Origin: Williamsia maris
Lineage (GTDB): Bacteria; Actinomycetota; Actinomycetes; Mycobacteriales; Mycobacteriaceae
Assembly (NCBI RefSeq): GCF_024171815.1
Contig: NZ_JAMTCJ010000003.1
Span: forward strand, 186,001-250,000
Direction of reading: 5' to 3'
DNA length: 64,000 bases
Shown here: positions 30,134 to 40,065 of the stretch, one piece after another
How the letters are laid out: each line of letters opens with the position of its first letter
Position numbering within the stretch: the stretch's first letter is position 1
Translations under genes and position numbers: made by a program
Notes under the pieces: model-generated
The model's input: the letters and a program-made list of their open reading frames with translations, nothing else
Database searches by the model: none
What the model was told of the DNA's origin: nothing

Positions 30134-31011
30134 TGCGGGTCGCCGTCGCCGGATCGTCGGGACTGATCGGGTCCGCCCTGGTCGAGTCCCTTCGATCCGA
30201 CGGCCACGAGATGCTCCGACTGGTCCGTCGGGAGCCGCGATCGGCCGACGAGATCGGTTGGTCGCCGGAGACGTTCGGGGTCACCCCCGACGCGCTCGAC
30301 GGTGTCGACGCCGTGGTGAACCTGTGCGGCGTGGGCATCGGCAACCGGCCGTGGTCGGGCGAGTTCAAGCAGAAGCTGCGCGACAGCCGCATGGTGCCGA
30401 CGCAGGTGCTGGCCGAGGCCATCACCAACGCCGGGGTACCGGTGTTCGTGAGCTCCAGCGCGACGGGGATCTACGGCTTCACCTCCCATCAGGTGATGAC
30501 CGAGAAGAGTCCCGAGGGCAGCGGGTTCCTCGCCGAACTGGCGCGGGACTGGGAACGGACCGCGGCGCTGGCCACCACGGCACGCGTGGCCCTGATCCGC
30601 ACCGCGCCGGTGCTGTCGCCGTCCGGCGGACTGCTCGGCAAGCTCCGCCCGCTGTTCAAGCTGGGCTTGGGCGCCAAGCTGGGTGACGGCGAGCAGTACA
30701 TGTCGTGGATCTCGCTGGTCGATCACGTCCGCGCGATTCGCTTCGTGCTCGACAGCGAGATCAGCGGTCCGGTGAATCTGACTGCGCCGCAACCGGTCAC
30801 GAACACCGAGTTCACGGCCGCGTTCGGTCGAGCGGTTCACCGTCCGGCCAAGCTGTTCGTACCCCGTGCGTTGCTGCGGGTCGCGGCGGGCGAACTGGCC
30901 CTGGAGATGTTGCTGGGCGGTCAGCGGGCGGTACCGGACGTGTTGACCGACAACGGCTTCCAGTTCGAGCACCCGACCATCGACGCCGGGCTCGGCTACG
31001 CCAATGCCTGA
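30133..31011 (+). CDS. TIGR01777-type NAD(P)-binding epimerase
   Basis: An SDR-family protein of 292 aa with the nucleotide-binding start [18 protein letters not shown], then [18 protein letters not shown], a catalytic-region SSSATGIYG (the usual YxxxK is reduced), [16 protein letters not shown] and the C-terminal DUF1731-like part [12 protein letters not shown]...FEHP. It matches Rv2216. GTG 30133 overlaps the last base of the E2 stop, so it is co-translated with E2. Substrate unknown; E. coli YfcH is a relative. Confidence 0.9.
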   Translation: MRVAVAGSSGLIGSALVESLRSDGHEMLRLVRREPRSADEIGWSPETFGVTPDALDGVDAVVNLCGVGIGNRPWSGEFKQKLRDSRMVPTQVLAEAITNAGVPVFVSSSATGIYGFTSHQVMTEKSPEGSGFLAELARDWERTAALATTARVALIRTAPVLSPSGGLLGKLRPLFKLGLGAKLGDGEQYMSWISLVDHVRAIRFVLDSEISGPVNLTAPQPVTNTEFTAAFGRAVHRPAKLFVPRALLRVAAGELALEMLLGGQRAVPDVLTDNGFQFEHPTIDAGLGYANA

Positions 31012-31738
31012 TCGGTCGTCGAGCGCCCGGCGTTCGGGGTTCGAGGTCGAGGTCCGGGAACTCGGTCTCGTCGACTACCCCACCGCGTTCGACGAGCAGC
31101 ACCGACTCGCGGCCGATCGCGCGGCCGGCGAACTCGACCACGACGTGATGCTGTTGCTCGAGCATCCGGCGGTCTACACCGCGGGCAAGCGCACCGCGCC
31201 CGAGGACCGACCGTCCGACGGCACCCCCGTGGTCGACGTCGACCGCGGCGGCAAGATCACCTGGCACGGTCCCGGCCAACTCGTCGGGTACCCCATCATC
31301 GCTCTCGCCGAGCCACTCGACGTCGTCGACTATGTCCGCCGCATCGAGGAGGCCATGATCGGCGTGTGCGCCGACCTCGGCGTCCACACGGTGCGCATCG
31401 ACGGCCGTTCCGGCGCATGGGTTCCCGAGGACCCCGCGACGCACCAACCGGCACGCAAGGTCGGCGCCATCGGCATCCGCGTGGCCAGAGGTGTTGCGCT
31501 GCACGGCTTCGCGCTCAACTGCAACCCGGACCTCTCGGCGTTCGGCACGATCATCCCGTGCGGGATCCCCGACGCGGGCGTGACCTCGCTCACCGAGCAG
31601 CTCGGTCGCGTCGTCGACGTGGACTCGGTTCGCGCAGATGTGGCCCGCACGGTGATCGACGCGCTCGACGGCCGTCTGCAGGTCGGGTCCACCGACACCC
31701 GCCCGCTGATACCACACGGCGTAGCATCGACACAGTGA
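31004..31738 (+). CDS. lipB: Octanoyl-ACP:protein N-octanoyltransferase
   Basis: Transfers octanoate from ACP to lipoyl domains, the first step of lipoate assembly. The 244-aa protein has the family blocks [32 protein letters not shown], the catalytic Lys in [11 protein letters not shown] and the catalytic Cys in IIPCGI followed by VTSL. ATG 31004 overlaps the epimerase end by 8 bases, and the stop overlaps lipA as GTGA. A TAGCAT hexamer inside the end of the gene may give lipA an additional promoter. Confidence 0.96.
   Translation: MPDRSSSARRSGFEVEVRELGLVDYPTAFDEQHRLAADRAAGELDHDVMLLLEHPAVYTAGKRTAPEDRPSDGTPVVDVDRGGKITWHGPGQLVGYPIIALAEPLDVVDYVRRIEEAMIGVCADLGVHTVRIDGRSGAWVPEDPATHQPARKVGAIGIRVARGVALHGFALNCNPDLSAFGTIIPCGIPDAGVTSLTEQLGRVVDVDSVRADVARTVIDALDGRLQVGSTDTRPLIPHGVASTQ
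31722..31727 (+). promoter_or_regulatory. Candidate internal leaderless -10 for lipA (TAGCAT)
   Basis: TAGCAT within the 3' end of lipB, 7 bases before GTG 31735. Confidence 0.4.
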
Positions 31739-32796
31739 CTGTGCATCAGGAGAGCCCCGCTTCCGCCGGCGTCGAGTCGGCCTCCGCGCCCGCCGCGCCG
31801 AGTGGCCGCAAGCTGCTCCGGCTCGAGGTCCGCAACGCCGAGACCCCGATCGAGCGCAAGCCCGAATGGATCCGTACCCGCGCGAAGATGGGACCGGAGT
31901 TCACCGAACTGAAGGCCCTGGTCAAGCGCGAGGGACTGCACACGGTGTGCGAGGAAGCGGGCTGCCCCAACATCTACGAGTGCTGGGAAGACCGTGAGGC
32001 CACGTTCCTGATCGGTGGCGAACAGTGCACCCGTCGCTGCGACTTCTGCCAGATCGACACCGGCAAGCCCGACGACCTCGACCGCGACGAACCGCGTCGT
32101 GTCGCAGAAAGCGTGCAGGCCATGGGCCTGCGGTACTCGACCATCACCGGCGTGGCCCGCGACGACCTGCCCGACGGCGGGGCGTGGCTCTACGCCGAGA
32201 CCGTCCGTGAGATCAAGCGGCTCAACCCGACCACCGGCGTCGAGCTGCTGATCCCGGATTTCAACAACGACCCCGACCAGCTCGCCGAGGTCTTCTCCTC
32301 GCGACCGGAAGTGTTGGCGCACAACGTCGAGACCGTGCCCCGCATCTTCAAGCGCATCCGGCCGGCCTTCCGCTACCAGCGCAGTCTCGACGTGATCACG
32401 GCAGCGCGCGACGCCGGGCTGGTCACCAAGTCCAACCTGATCCTCGGCATGGGCGAGACGCCGGAGGAGATCAGCGAGGCGCTGGCCGATCTACACAACG
32501 CGGGCTGCGACATCATCACGATCACGCAGTACCTGCGGCCCTCGCCGCGGCACCACCCCGTCGACCGCTGGGTGAAACCGGAGGAGTTCGTGGAGCACTC
32601 GAAGTACGCCGAGGAACTCGGGTTCGCCGGCGTGATGGCCGGCCCGTTGGTGCGGTCGTCGTACCGCGCGGGTCGTCTCTACGCCCAGGCACTTCGGGCC
32701 CACGGCCGAGAGCTCCCCGAGTCGATGGCGCACCTCGCGAACGAGTCCGGGGCCAGCCAGGAGGCGACCTCGGTCCTCGCGCGTCTCGCGCGCTGA
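31735..32796 (+). CDS. lipA: Lipoyl synthase
   Basis: Radical-SAM enzyme inserting two sulfurs into octanoyl groups on lipoyl domains. The 353-aa protein has the auxiliary cluster Cys motif ([12 protein letters not shown]), the radical-SAM CTRRCDFC motif, GMGETPEE and a C-terminal RSSYRAG, whose Ser ligates the auxiliary cluster. The GTG at 31735 overlaps the lipB stop; GTG 31741 is an alternative. It needs iron-sulfur supply, for which erpA in this window is a candidate. Confidence 0.96.
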   Translation: MTVHQESPASAGVESASAPAAPSGRKLLRLEVRNAETPIERKPEWIRTRAKMGPEFTELKALVKREGLHTVCEEAGCPNIYECWEDREATFLIGGEQCTRRCDFCQIDTGKPDDLDRDEPRRVAESVQAMGLRYSTITGVARDDLPDGGAWLYAETVREIKRLNPTTGVELLIPDFNNDPDQLAEVFSSRPEVLAHNVETVPRIFKRIRPAFRYQRSLDVITAARDAGLVTKSNLILGMGETPEEISEALADLHNAGCDIITITQYLRPSPRHHPVDRWVKPEEFVEHSKYAEELGFAGVMAGPLVRSSYRAGRLYAQALRAHGRELPESMAHLANESGASQEATSVLARLAR

Positions 32797-32853
32797 CACC
32801 TCGCCACGTCCACGTCGAGTGGACGGCACGTGATCATCGAGTTCGCCGGTCAG

Positions 32854-32859
32854 TATCCT
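32854..32859 (+). promoter_or_regulatory. Candidate leaderless -10 (TATCCT)
   Basis: TATCCT, 7 bases before ATG 32867 of the DUF4191 gene. Confidence 0.6.
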
Positions 32860-32866
32860 GAACCGT

Positions 32867-33601
32867 ATGGCGAAGGCACAGGCGACGAAAGAGGCGAAGG
32901 CGGCTGCGAAGGCCGCTCGGAAGAAGGCGTCGCGCGAACGCCGGACGCAGCTCTGGCAGGCGTTCAAGATGCAGCGCAAGGACGACAAGCTGCTGCTGCC
33001 GCTGATGATCGGTTCCCTCGTCGGCATCATCGCCGTCGCGGTGATCGCCGGTCTGCTGACCGGCGCACTGGTGTTCCTGCTGCCGTTGGGCATCCTGCTC
33101 GGACTGCTGGTCGCGTTCGTGATCTTCGGTCGCCGCGTGCAGAAGAGCGTGTTCGCGAAGGCGGAGGGCCAGGCCGGCGCCGCGGGCTGGGCGTTGGACA
33201 ACCTGCGCGGTTCGTGGCGCGTGAAGCAGGCCGTGACCGGTAACGCCCACCTCGACGCCGTGCACCGCGTGATCGGCAAGCCGGGCGTGATCCTCGTCGG
33301 CGAGGGCTCGGCGTCGCGTCTGCGCACGCTGCTCGCGCAGGAGAAGAAGAAGATCGCCCGCGTCGTCGGCGACACCCCGATCTACGACGTCATCGTCGGC
33401 AACGACGAGGGCCAGGTGCCGCTGAAGAAGCTGGAGCGCCACCTCAACAAGCTGCCGAAGAACATCAACGGCAAGCGGATGGATTCGCTGGAGTCGCGGC
33501 TGTCGGCCCTGGGTGGCCGTTCCGGCCCGGGGATGCCGAAGGGTCCGATGCCCGCAGGCGCGAAGATGAAGAACGTGCAGCGCTCGATGCGTCGTCGCTG
33601 A
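32867..33601 (+). CDS. DUF4191 membrane protein
   Basis: A 244-aa protein with a Lys/Ala-rich N-terminus (KEAKAAAKAARKKASRERR), two transmembrane helices (LPLMIGSLVGIIAVAVIAGL and LVFLLPLGILLGLLVAFVIF), and a soluble C-terminal half with GKPGVILVGEGSASRLRTLL and HLNKLPKNINGKRMD. It matches Rv2219 (DUF4191), conserved next to lipA in mycolata. Function unknown. The Lys/Arg-rich ends suggest membrane-surface or nucleic-acid contact. It is convergent with the RDD gene, 15 bases apart. Confidence 0.88.
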   Translation: MAKAQATKEAKAAAKAARKKASRERRTQLWQAFKMQRKDDKLLLPLMIGSLVGIIAVAVIAGLLTGALVFLLPLGILLGLLVAFVIFGRRVQKSVFAKAEGQAGAAGWALDNLRGSWRVKQAVTGNAHLDAVHRVIGKPGVILVGEGSASRLRTLLAQEKKKIARVVGDTPIYDVIVGNDEGQVPLKKLERHLNKLPKNINGKRMDSLESRLSALGGRSGPGMPKGPMPAGAKMKNVQRSMRRR

Positions 33602-33616
33602 CGCGCCCGGTCCGAC

Positions 33617-34078
33617 TCAGCGGGTGCGGACGAGCGCCGTCCCGGTCGCGCGATCGTGCATTCCACGGCCCTCGGCGTCGTTGAGAAGCGGCGGGACGAT
33701 GAAGACGATCAGCACCGCGCGGGCCAGCGCGCGGATGATGCCGACCGATCCCCCACCGTCGATGCGGGCGACCCGCATCCCGACGATGAACTGTCCGGGC
33801 GTGAACGAGAACAGCGTCACCGTCACCACGCCGACCACGAACCACACGGCGAGCACGGTGGTCGACAGCGTCGGCGACAGGAAGTCGACGAACAGCAGCG
33901 ACACGCCGTAGCAGAGCACCCAGTCGACGAACAGACCCAGGACGCGCTGCCAGGACGACGCCAACGAGTTGGGGCCGGACTCGGCCAGGCCCAGGCGCTC
34001 ACCGCGATAGGCGCCGATGTCGACCGGATCGAGACCGGCCTGCGGACCTGACAACCACGAACCAGTAGTACGACCCAT
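33617..34078 (-). CDS. RDD family membrane protein
   Basis: A 153-aa membrane protein with the RDD domain: after a soluble N-terminus comes [24 protein letters not shown] (first helix with the R and D), then [23 protein letters not shown] and a [10 protein letters not shown]...[19 protein letters not shown] block. It matches Rv2219A. RDD proteins are poorly characterised; some act in Na+/H+ exchange. ATG 34078 lies 6 bases after a near-consensus TATAGT, with no Shine-Dalgarno. It is divergent from glnA1. Confidence 0.88.
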   Translation of the reverse strand: MGRTTGSWLSGPQAGLDPVDIGAYRGERLGLAESGPNSLASSWQRVLGLFVDWVLCYGVSLLFVDFLSPTLSTTVLAVWFVVGVVTVTLFSFTPGQFIVGMRVARIDGGGSVGIIRALARAVLIVFIVPPLLNDAEGRGMHDRATGTALVRTR

Positions 34079-34084
34079 GAATCC

Positions 34085-34090
34085 ACTATA
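34085..34090 (-). promoter_or_regulatory. Candidate leaderless -10 (TATAGT)
   Basis: TATAGT on the minus strand, 6 bases before ATG 34078; one of the best -10 matches in the window. Confidence 0.65.
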
Positions 34091-34201
34091 GGTGCGTATC
34101 CGGCCAGACCGCGGCGGCTAGTGTATTGGGTGCGCAACACCACCGTTCACGATCGTGTCTCGCTGCGCAGCGATCTCTCATCACAAAGGAGTCACCGACA
34201 G

Positions 34202-35635
34202 GTGTACAGCACACAAGAAGAACTTCTCGAAGGCATCAAGAACGAGGGAGTCGAATACGTCGACATCCGCTTCTGCGACCTGCCCGGGGTGATGCAGCAC
34301 TTCTCCATCCCGGCGTCTGCCTTCGACGAGAGCGTGTTCGAGGACGGCCTGGCGTTCGACGGTTCGTCGGTGCGCGGCTTCCAGTCGATCGACGAGTCCG
34401 ACATGATGCTCCTGCCGGACCCGGCGACCGCGCGGATCGATCCGTTCCGCAAGGCCAAGACCATGAACGTCAGCTTCTTCGTGCACGATCCGTTCACCCG
34501 TGAGGCCTACAGCCGCGATCCGCGCAACGTCGCACGCAAGGCGCAGGACTACCTCGCCAGCACCGGCGTGGCCGACACGTGCTTCTTCGGCGCCGAGGCC
34601 GAGTTCTACATCTTCGACTCCGTGTCGTTCAGCTCCGAGATCAACTCGACCCACTACGAGGTCGAGTCCTCCTCGGGCTGGTGGAACTCCGGATCGCCCG
34701 TCGATCCCGACGGCACCCCGAACCTGGGTTACAAGGTCCGCCCCAAGGGTGGGTACTTCCCCGTCGCCCCGTACGACCACTACGTGGACCTGCGCGACGA
34801 GATCTCCACGAACCTGACCAACTCGGGCTTCGAGCTCGAGCGCGGCCACCACGAGGTCGGCACCGGCGGTCAGACCGAGATCAACTACAAGTTCAACACG
34901 CTGCTGCACGCTGCCGATGACGTGATGCTCTTCAAGTACATCTGCAAGAACACCGCGTGGCAGAACGGCAAGTCGGTCACCTTCATGCCCAAGCCGCTCT
35001 TCGGCGACAACGGGTCGGGCATGCACGCCCACCAGTCGCTGTGGAAGGACGGCAAGCCGCTGTTCCACGACGAGGCCGGCTACGCGGGTCTGTCTGATCT
35101 GGCGCGCCACTACATCGGCGGCATCCTGCACCACGCCCCGTCGCTGCTGGCGTTCACCAACCCGACGGTGAACTCCTACAAGCGACTCGTGCCCGGCTAC
35201 GAGGCCCCGATCAACCTGGTCTACAGCCAGCGCAACCGCAGCGCCTGCGTGCGTATCCCGATCACCGGCAACAACCCCAAGGCCAAGCGCCTGGAGTTCC
35301 GTTGCCCGGACAGCTCGGGTAACCCGTACCTGGCGTTCGCCGCGATGATGATGGCAGGCCTCGACGGCATCAAGAACAAGATCGAGCCGCACGAGCCCGT
35401 CGACAAGGACCTCTACGAGCTCCCGCCGGAGGAGGCCAAGGGCATCCCGCAGGCCCCCACCTCGCTGTCGGCGGTCATCGACCGGCTCGAGGAGGATCAC
35501 GACTACCTCACCGCCGGTGGCGTGTTCACCGAGGACCTGATCGAGACCTGGATCTCGCTCAAGCGTGAGAACGAGATCATGCCCGTGCAGATCCGTCCGC
35601 ACCCGTACGAGTTCTCGCTGTACTACGACTGCTGA
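34202..35635 (+). CDS. glnA1: Glutamine synthetase type I (adenylylatable)
   Basis: Main ammonium-assimilating enzyme, making glutamine from glutamate and ATP. The 477-aa protein has [10 protein letters not shown], the metal/ATP motif [42 protein letters not shown] and the adenylylation loop [10 protein letters not shown] with the target Tyr at residue 405, so it should be controlled by GlnE, encoded downstream. AAAGGAG about 10 bases upstream supports GTG 34202. The C-terminus is YEFSLYYDC. The following T-tailed hairpin ends the transcript. Confidence 0.97.
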   Translation: MYSTQEELLEGIKNEGVEYVDIRFCDLPGVMQHFSIPASAFDESVFEDGLAFDGSSVRGFQSIDESDMMLLPDPATARIDPFRKAKTMNVSFFVHDPFTREAYSRDPRNVARKAQDYLASTGVADTCFFGAEAEFYIFDSVSFSSEINSTHYEVESSSGWWNSGSPVDPDGTPNLGYKVRPKGGYFPVAPYDHYVDLRDEISTNLTNSGFELERGHHEVGTGGQTEINYKFNTLLHAADDVMLFKYICKNTAWQNGKSVTFMPKPLFGDNGSGMHAHQSLWKDGKPLFHDEAGYAGLSDLARHYIGGILHHAPSLLAFTNPTVNSYKRLVPGYEAPINLVYSQRNRSACVRIPITGNNPKAKRLEFRCPDSSGNPYLAFAAMMMAGLDGIKNKIEPHEPVDKDLYELPPEEAKGIPQAPTSLSAVIDRLEEDHDYLTAGGVFTEDLIETWISLKRENEIMPVQIRPHPYEFSLYYDC

Positions 35636-35658
35636 GTCCCCGACTCGCGCACGTCGAG

Positions 35659-35692
35659 ACACCCGCCCGGCCTCTGGCCGGGCGGGTGTTTT
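35659..35692 (+). terminator. Rho-independent terminator of glnA1
   Basis: A perfect 14-bp stem (ACACCCGCCCGGCC and its complement) around TCT, followed by TTTT. Confidence 0.9.
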
Positions 35693-35803
35693 CGTATGGT
35701 TGCCTCCTGCGGGTGGTGTGGGCCGATACAGTCCGAAGTGACAACGGGGACAACGGCCACGGAGCCGAACCCGCACCCCACGACAACGCGAAGGTGGCAC
35801 ACC

Positions 35804-35971
35804 ATGAGCTTTGAGCAGGCAGCCGAGCGAGCAGACGAGGCGGCCGGCATCGCGGCGATCGCCAAGGCCCACCTCGAGGAGGACCGCGGACACAAGCTGC
35901 TCGCCGAGTCGGTCGAGATTCTCGCGCACGCCGTCGCCGCCCTCGCCCGCGCGCAGGCCCCGACGACCTGA
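35804..35971 (+). CDS. Small 55-aa Ala/Glu-rich helical protein
   Basis: This short protein starts MSFEQAAERADEAAG and is a continuous Ala/Glu/Lys pattern fitting one or two amphipathic helices, ending AALARAQAPTT. GAAGG lies ahead of ATG 35804 at a suitable distance; the frame continues upstream through low-complexity codons. It has no Cys, signal peptide or membrane segment. It sits after the glnA1 terminator and meets the EEP gene tail to tail, one base apart. It resembles small hypothetical proteins of actinobacteria; function unknown, and coding status rests on ribosome site and codon pattern. Confidence 0.55.
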   Translation: MSFEQAAERADEAAGIAAIAKAHLEEDRGHKLLAESVEILAHAVAALARAQAPTT

Positions 35972-35972
35972 C

Positions 35973-36983
35973 TCACCCCGTGGTGAGGGACACCTCGAGC
36001 GCCCGATGATCGGATCCGGGCACGTCGAAGGTGTTCAGCGACACCGCCGTCAGCCCGCGGGCGAGCACATGGTCGATCCCGATGAGCGGCCCGTACCAGT
36101 GGTTGCTCGGGTAGGTGAACCGCCACCGACCGCCGACCTGCTCGGTCGCGTCACGGAATCCGTTGCTCAGCAGCGCGCGGAACTGGGCGTGGTCCCAGGT
36201 GGCGTTGAAGTCGCCGCTGACGATCACGTTCTGCGCCGTCGACGCGTGCAGGGTGTCGCGCAGGAGTTTCATCTCGCGGACCCACCGGGACGGGTCGTAG
36301 GGGTATGGCGGGATCGGGTGCACCGCGAACACCGTCGTGCCCTGCGCCCCGGGCAGGTCGACGTCGGCGCGCAGATTGTTCAACCCGAAGTCGGTGAGCT
36401 GCGCGGTGTCGCGCAATGGATACCGACTGAAGATCCCGGTACCGACCCCACCCGTCCCGGGGACCGCGAACTCGTACGGGAGCATCGACCGCAGGTCGGT
36501 CCGACGTAGCCGGTCGAGCGCCGCCGGTGTCATCTCCTCGATGGTCAGCAGGTGCGCACCGCTCGAGCGCACCCGTGCGACGACCGCGTCGACGTCACCG
36601 GCGCCGAGTTTGATGTTGGCCTGCACCACCGTGATGCGTTCCCCGCCGGGATCGGCGACGCCGCGCAACAGCGGTGCCTGCGTCCAGACACCGACGCCGA
36701 GAGCGATGACCGTGAGGACGACGGTGATCCACCGTCGGGTCAGCGCCAGGATGATCAGGGCGGGTACCCCGGCGGCGATCAACAGCGGCACGGCGCTCGC
36801 CGCGGCCGTCGAGACCCGGCCGCGGCCGGGGAAATAGTGCAGCCAGATGGCGCCGACGGCCGCGGCGAGCAGCGCCCACCCGACGACGACCGCGACGAAG
36901 TAGACGATCTTGACGAACGCGGAACGGTGCGCCAGGCGCTCCCCCGTCCGCACCCGCGGCCGACCCGATCGCCGCGATCTCAC
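35973..36983 (-). CDS. Membrane-anchored endonuclease/exonuclease/phosphatase (EEP) family protein
   Basis: A 336-aa protein with three N-terminal transmembrane helices ([50 protein letters not shown]) and an external EEP domain: VVQANIKLG, the catalytic Glu in [18 protein letters not shown], the Asp/Asn pair in [11 protein letters not shown] and the terminal GSDHRAL. The substrate is a phosphodiester or phosphomonoester, possibly a lipid or nucleotide; which one is not clear. Its GTG overlaps the glnE stop (GTGA), so it is coupled to glnE. The N-terminal frame extension into glnE is spurious. Confidence 0.86.
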   Translation of the reverse strand: MRSRRSGRPRVRTGERLAHRSAFVKIVYFVAVVVGWALLAAAVGAIWLHYFPGRGRVSTAAASAVPLLIAAGVPALIILALTRRWITVVLTVIALGVGVWTQAPLLRGVADPGGERITVVQANIKLGAGDVDAVVARVRSSGAHLLTIEEMTPAALDRLRRTDLRSMLPYEFAVPGTGGVGTGIFSRYPLRDTAQLTDFGLNNLRADVDLPGAQGTTVFAVHPIPPYPYDPSRWVREMKLLRDTLHASTAQNVIVSGDFNATWDHAQFRALLSNGFRDATEQVGGRWRFTYPSNHWYGPLIGIDHVLARGLTAVSLNTFDVPGSDHRALEVSLTTG

Positions 36984-39900
36984 CCGCCGAAGACCTTCAG
37001 CACGACCGACTTCGCCCGCCGTGTCACGCGCAGGTAGTTCTCCAGGAACTCGTTGGCCTGATCCTCGGGCCACCCGGCGGCGAACGCCACCGCGCGCAAC
37101 TGTTGTCCAGGGCCGGGGAGTTGGTCGATGGCCTTGCCGCGCACCAGGACCAGCGCGTTGCGCGCCTTCGTCGCGGTGAGCCACGCCTCTTTGAGCAGCG
37201 ACACGTCGGTCTCGCTGAGCAGTTCGGCCGAGCCGATGGCGTCGAGGGTCTGCAGGGTGGAGGTGTTGTGGAACGTCTGCAGCCGGTGCGCGTACCGCAG
37301 TTGCATCAGCTGGACGGTCCACTCGATGTCGGCGAGACCGCCACGACCGAGCTTGGTGTGCATCGCCGGATCGGCGCCGCGGGGAAGTCGTTCGGCGTCG
37401 ACGCGGGCCTTGATGCGACGGATCTCGCGCACCGCGTCCGGCGACACTCCCCCGGCGGGATAACGGATCTCGTCGGCCATGTGCAGGAACGCGATACCCA
37501 GCTGGTCGTCACCCGCGCACTCGCGTGCGCGCAGCAGCGCCTGGATCTCCCACGCCTGCGCCCACTGCCGGTAGTACGCCGCGTAGGCCGCCAGTGTGCG
37601 CACGACCGGCCCGTTGCGACCCTCCGGCCGCAACCCGGTGTCCACCTCGAGCGGCGGATCGGCGCTGGGCGTGCCCAGCAGTTTGCGTACGCGATCGGCG
37701 ATGGTGTTGGCCCAGCGCACCGCGACGGCCTCGTCGGCGTCAGGCAGCGGATCGCAGACGAACAGCACGTCGGCGTCGGAACCGTAGCCGAGTTCGCCAC
37801 CACCGAGGCGCCCCATCCCGATGACCGCGATCCTCGCGGGTGCGGGCTCCCCGCGTTCGGCGACCGAGGCGTCGATCACCACGCGCAGAGCGGCGTTGAG
37901 CACCGAGGCCCACACACTCGACAGCGCTCGGCACACCTGCGCCACGTCGAGCATCCCGAGGACGTCGGCGGATGCGATGCGCGCCAATTCGGCTCGACGA
38001 TGCGACCGGGCCACGGCGATGGCGCGCTTGGGGTCCTTGGCGCGGATCGCCGACGCCACGAGGCCGCGGGCGACGTCGTCGGGGTCGACCTCGATCAGCC
38101 GCGGCCCGTTCGCCGAGTCGGCGTAGAGGCGGATGACGTCGGGCGAGCGCATCAGCAGGTCGGCGATGTAGGCCGACGCACCGAGCACCTTCATCAGCCG
38201 CTCGGCGACGACACCCTCGTCGCGCAGCAGCCGCAGGAACCAGTCGTGTTCGCTGACCTCGTCGCACAGCCGCCGGTAGTTCAACAGACCGGCATCGGGA
38301 TCGGGTGTGCGGCTGATCCATTCGAGCAACGTCGGCAGCAGCAGTTCCTGGATCTGCCCGCGCCGCCCCTTCGACGTCAGCAGTGCTCGCAGGTGACTCA
38401 GCGCGTGTTCGGGTTTGGCGTAACCGAGCGCGGAGAGCCGTCGGACCGCGGCGTCGTCGGACAGGCGCAACTCGTCCTTGTCGAACCGGGCGACCGCCTC
38501 GAGCAACGGTCGGTAGAACAGCTTCTCGTGCAGCCGACGGACGCGGTGGGCCTGCCGACGGATCTCCTCGCGCAGCGTGGTGGCGGCGTCGAGCTGTCCG
38601 TCGGGTCGGATGTGCGCGGCACGGGCGAGCCACCGCATCGACTCGACGTCGTCGAACTCGGGCAGCAGGTGGGTGCGCTTGAGCTTCTGCAGTTGCAGGC
38701 GGTGTTCGAGCAGTCGGAGGAACTCATACGACGCGGTGAGGTTGGCGCCGTCGTCGCGGCCGACGTAGCCGCCCGCGGTGAGCGCCGTCAGCGCCTCGAC
38801 GGTGGACAACACGCGCAACGACTCGTCGACGCGACCGTGGACGAGCTGCAGCAGCTGCACCGCGAACTCGACGTCGCGCAGACTGCCGCTGCCGAGTTTG
38901 AGTTCACGTTCGCGCAGACCGGCGGGGACGGTGCTCTCGACCCGTCGCCGCATGGCCTGGACCTCGTGGACGAAGTCCTCGCGTTCGCTGGCCTCCCACA
39001 CCATCGGCGAGACGGCGGCGAGGTAGTCGCGGCCGAGCGCCATGTCCCCGGTCATCGGCCGGGCCTTGAGCAACGCCTGGAACTCCCAGGTCTTGGCCCA
39101 CCGCTGGTAGTAGGCCACGTGCGACGCGAGGGTCCGGGTGAGCGCGCCTGCCTTGCCCTCGGGGCGCAGCGCCGCGTCGACCTCGAAGAAGGCCAGCGAA
39201 CCGATCCGCATCATCTCCCCGGCGATCCGCGCGGAGGTCGCGTCGGCGGGTTCGGCGACGAAGATGACGTCGACGTCGCTGACGTAGTTCAGTTCGCGGG
39301 CACCACCCTTGCCCATCGCGATGACGGCGAGGCGGCCGTCGAACGGCTTGTCGCCGAGCACCTCGGTGACCGCGACCGACAGCGCGGCGGTGAGGGCACA
39401 GTCGGCGAGATCGGCGAGGAACTGACCGACCTGCGGGAACCACAGGACCGGCTCGTCCTCGACCGCGGGCGCGAGATCACGTGCCGCGAGTTGCAGCAGG
39501 ATGTTGCGGTAGGCCGACCGCAGCGCGACGACCGCGGGCGGACCGGTGGTCGAGGCCCGGTAGACGGGCCCGGGGTCCGCACCGGATTCGGCCACCGCGC
39601 CGACGGCGTCGAGCAGCTGGTGCAACATCTCGTCGGTGGTGGGCAGGTCGTCGCAGTCGAGCAATCGCCAGGTCGCCGGTTCGGCCACCAGGTGATCGCC
39701 GAGGGCCTCCGAGGAGCCGAGCACGCCGAACAGCCGACCGCGGAAACACGGACGGGTACGGATGAGGACGTCGACCTCGGTCCAGTCCTCGCCCACCGAT
39801 GCGCGCAGACGCATCAGTGTCCGCAGCGCGAGGTCGGGGTCGGGCGCACGCGACAGCGACCACAGCAGCGGAATGGATTCCGGTGTGTTCCAACCGAGGG

Positions 39901-39985
39901 TGGCGAGATCGGAGCCGGCCGTGTCGTCGATCAGCCCGAGACGCCCCGGCGCGGGCACCGTGGTGCGCGTGGCAAGAGGTCTCAC
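36980..39985 (-). CDS. glnE: Bifunctional glutamine synthetase adenylyltransferase/deadenylase
   Basis: Adds AMP to, and removes it from, glutamine synthetase according to nitrogen status. The 1001-aa protein has two nucleotidyltransferase domains: N-terminal (deadenylase) [20 protein letters not shown] and C-terminal (adenylylase) [19 protein letters not shown], each with a DxD metal pair and followed by helical regulatory parts ([18 protein letters not shown]). GTG 39985 is preferred over an upstream frame extension to 40039 because TACCGT lies 7 bases before it. The target is GlnA1 Tyr405. It is flanked by both glutamine synthetase genes, as in mycobacteria (Rv2221c). Confidence 0.96.
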   Translation of the reverse strand: MRPLATRTTVPAPGRLGLIDDTAGSDLATLGWNTPESIPLLWSLSRAPDPDLALRTLMRLRASVGEDWTEVDVLIRTRPCFRGRLFGVLGSSEALGDHLVAEPATWRLLDCDDLPTTDEMLHQLLDAVGAVAESGADPGPVYRASTTGPPAVVALRSAYRNILLQLAARDLAPAVEDEPVLWFPQVGQFLADLADCALTAALSVAVTEVLGDKPFDGRLAVIAMGKGGARELNYVSDVDVIFVAEPADATSARIAGEMMRIGSLAFFEVDAALRPEGKAGALTRTLASHVAYYQRWAKTWEFQALLKARPMTGDMALGRDYLAAVSPMVWEASEREDFVHEVQAMRRRVESTVPAGLRERELKLGSGSLRDVEFAVQLLQLVHGRVDESLRVLSTVEALTALTAGGYVGRDDGANLTASYEFLRLLEHRLQLQKLKRTHLLPEFDDVESMRWLARAAHIRPDGQLDAATTLREEIRRQAHRVRRLHEKLFYRPLLEAVARFDKDELRLSDDAAVRRLSALGYAKPEHALSHLRALLTSKGRRGQIQELLLPTLLEWISRTPDPDAGLLNYRRLCDEVSEHDWFLRLLRDEGVVAERLMKVLGASAYIADLLMRSPDVIRLYADSANGPRLIEVDPDDVARGLVASAIRAKDPKRAIAVARSHRRAELARIASADVLGMLDVAQVCRALSSVWASVLNAALRVVIDASVAERGEPAPARIAVIGMGRLGGGELGYGSDADVLFVCDPLPDADEAVAVRWANTIADRVRKLLGTPSADPPLEVDTGLRPEGRNGPVVRTLAAYAAYYRQWAQAWEIQALLRARECAGDDQLGIAFLHMADEIRYPAGGVSPDAVREIRRIKARVDAERLPRGADPAMHTKLGRGGLADIEWTVQLMQLRYAHRLQTFHNTSTLQTLDAIGSAELLSETDVSLLKEAWLTATKARNALVLVRGKAIDQLPGPGQQLRAVAFAAGWPEDQANEFLENYLRVTRRAKSVVLKVFGG

Positions 39986-39992
39986 GCCCACG

Positions 39993-39998
39993 ACGGTA
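39993..39998 (-). promoter_or_regulatory. Candidate leaderless -10 (TACCGT)
   Basis: TACCGT on the minus strand, 7 bases before GTG 39985 of glnE. Confidence 0.5.
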
Positions 39999-40065
39999 GC
40001 CGTCGCGGTCCGGCGTCGGTGCGCAGACTCCTCGAACACGCCGGGTCAGCGGGCCGAGGGGCGTC

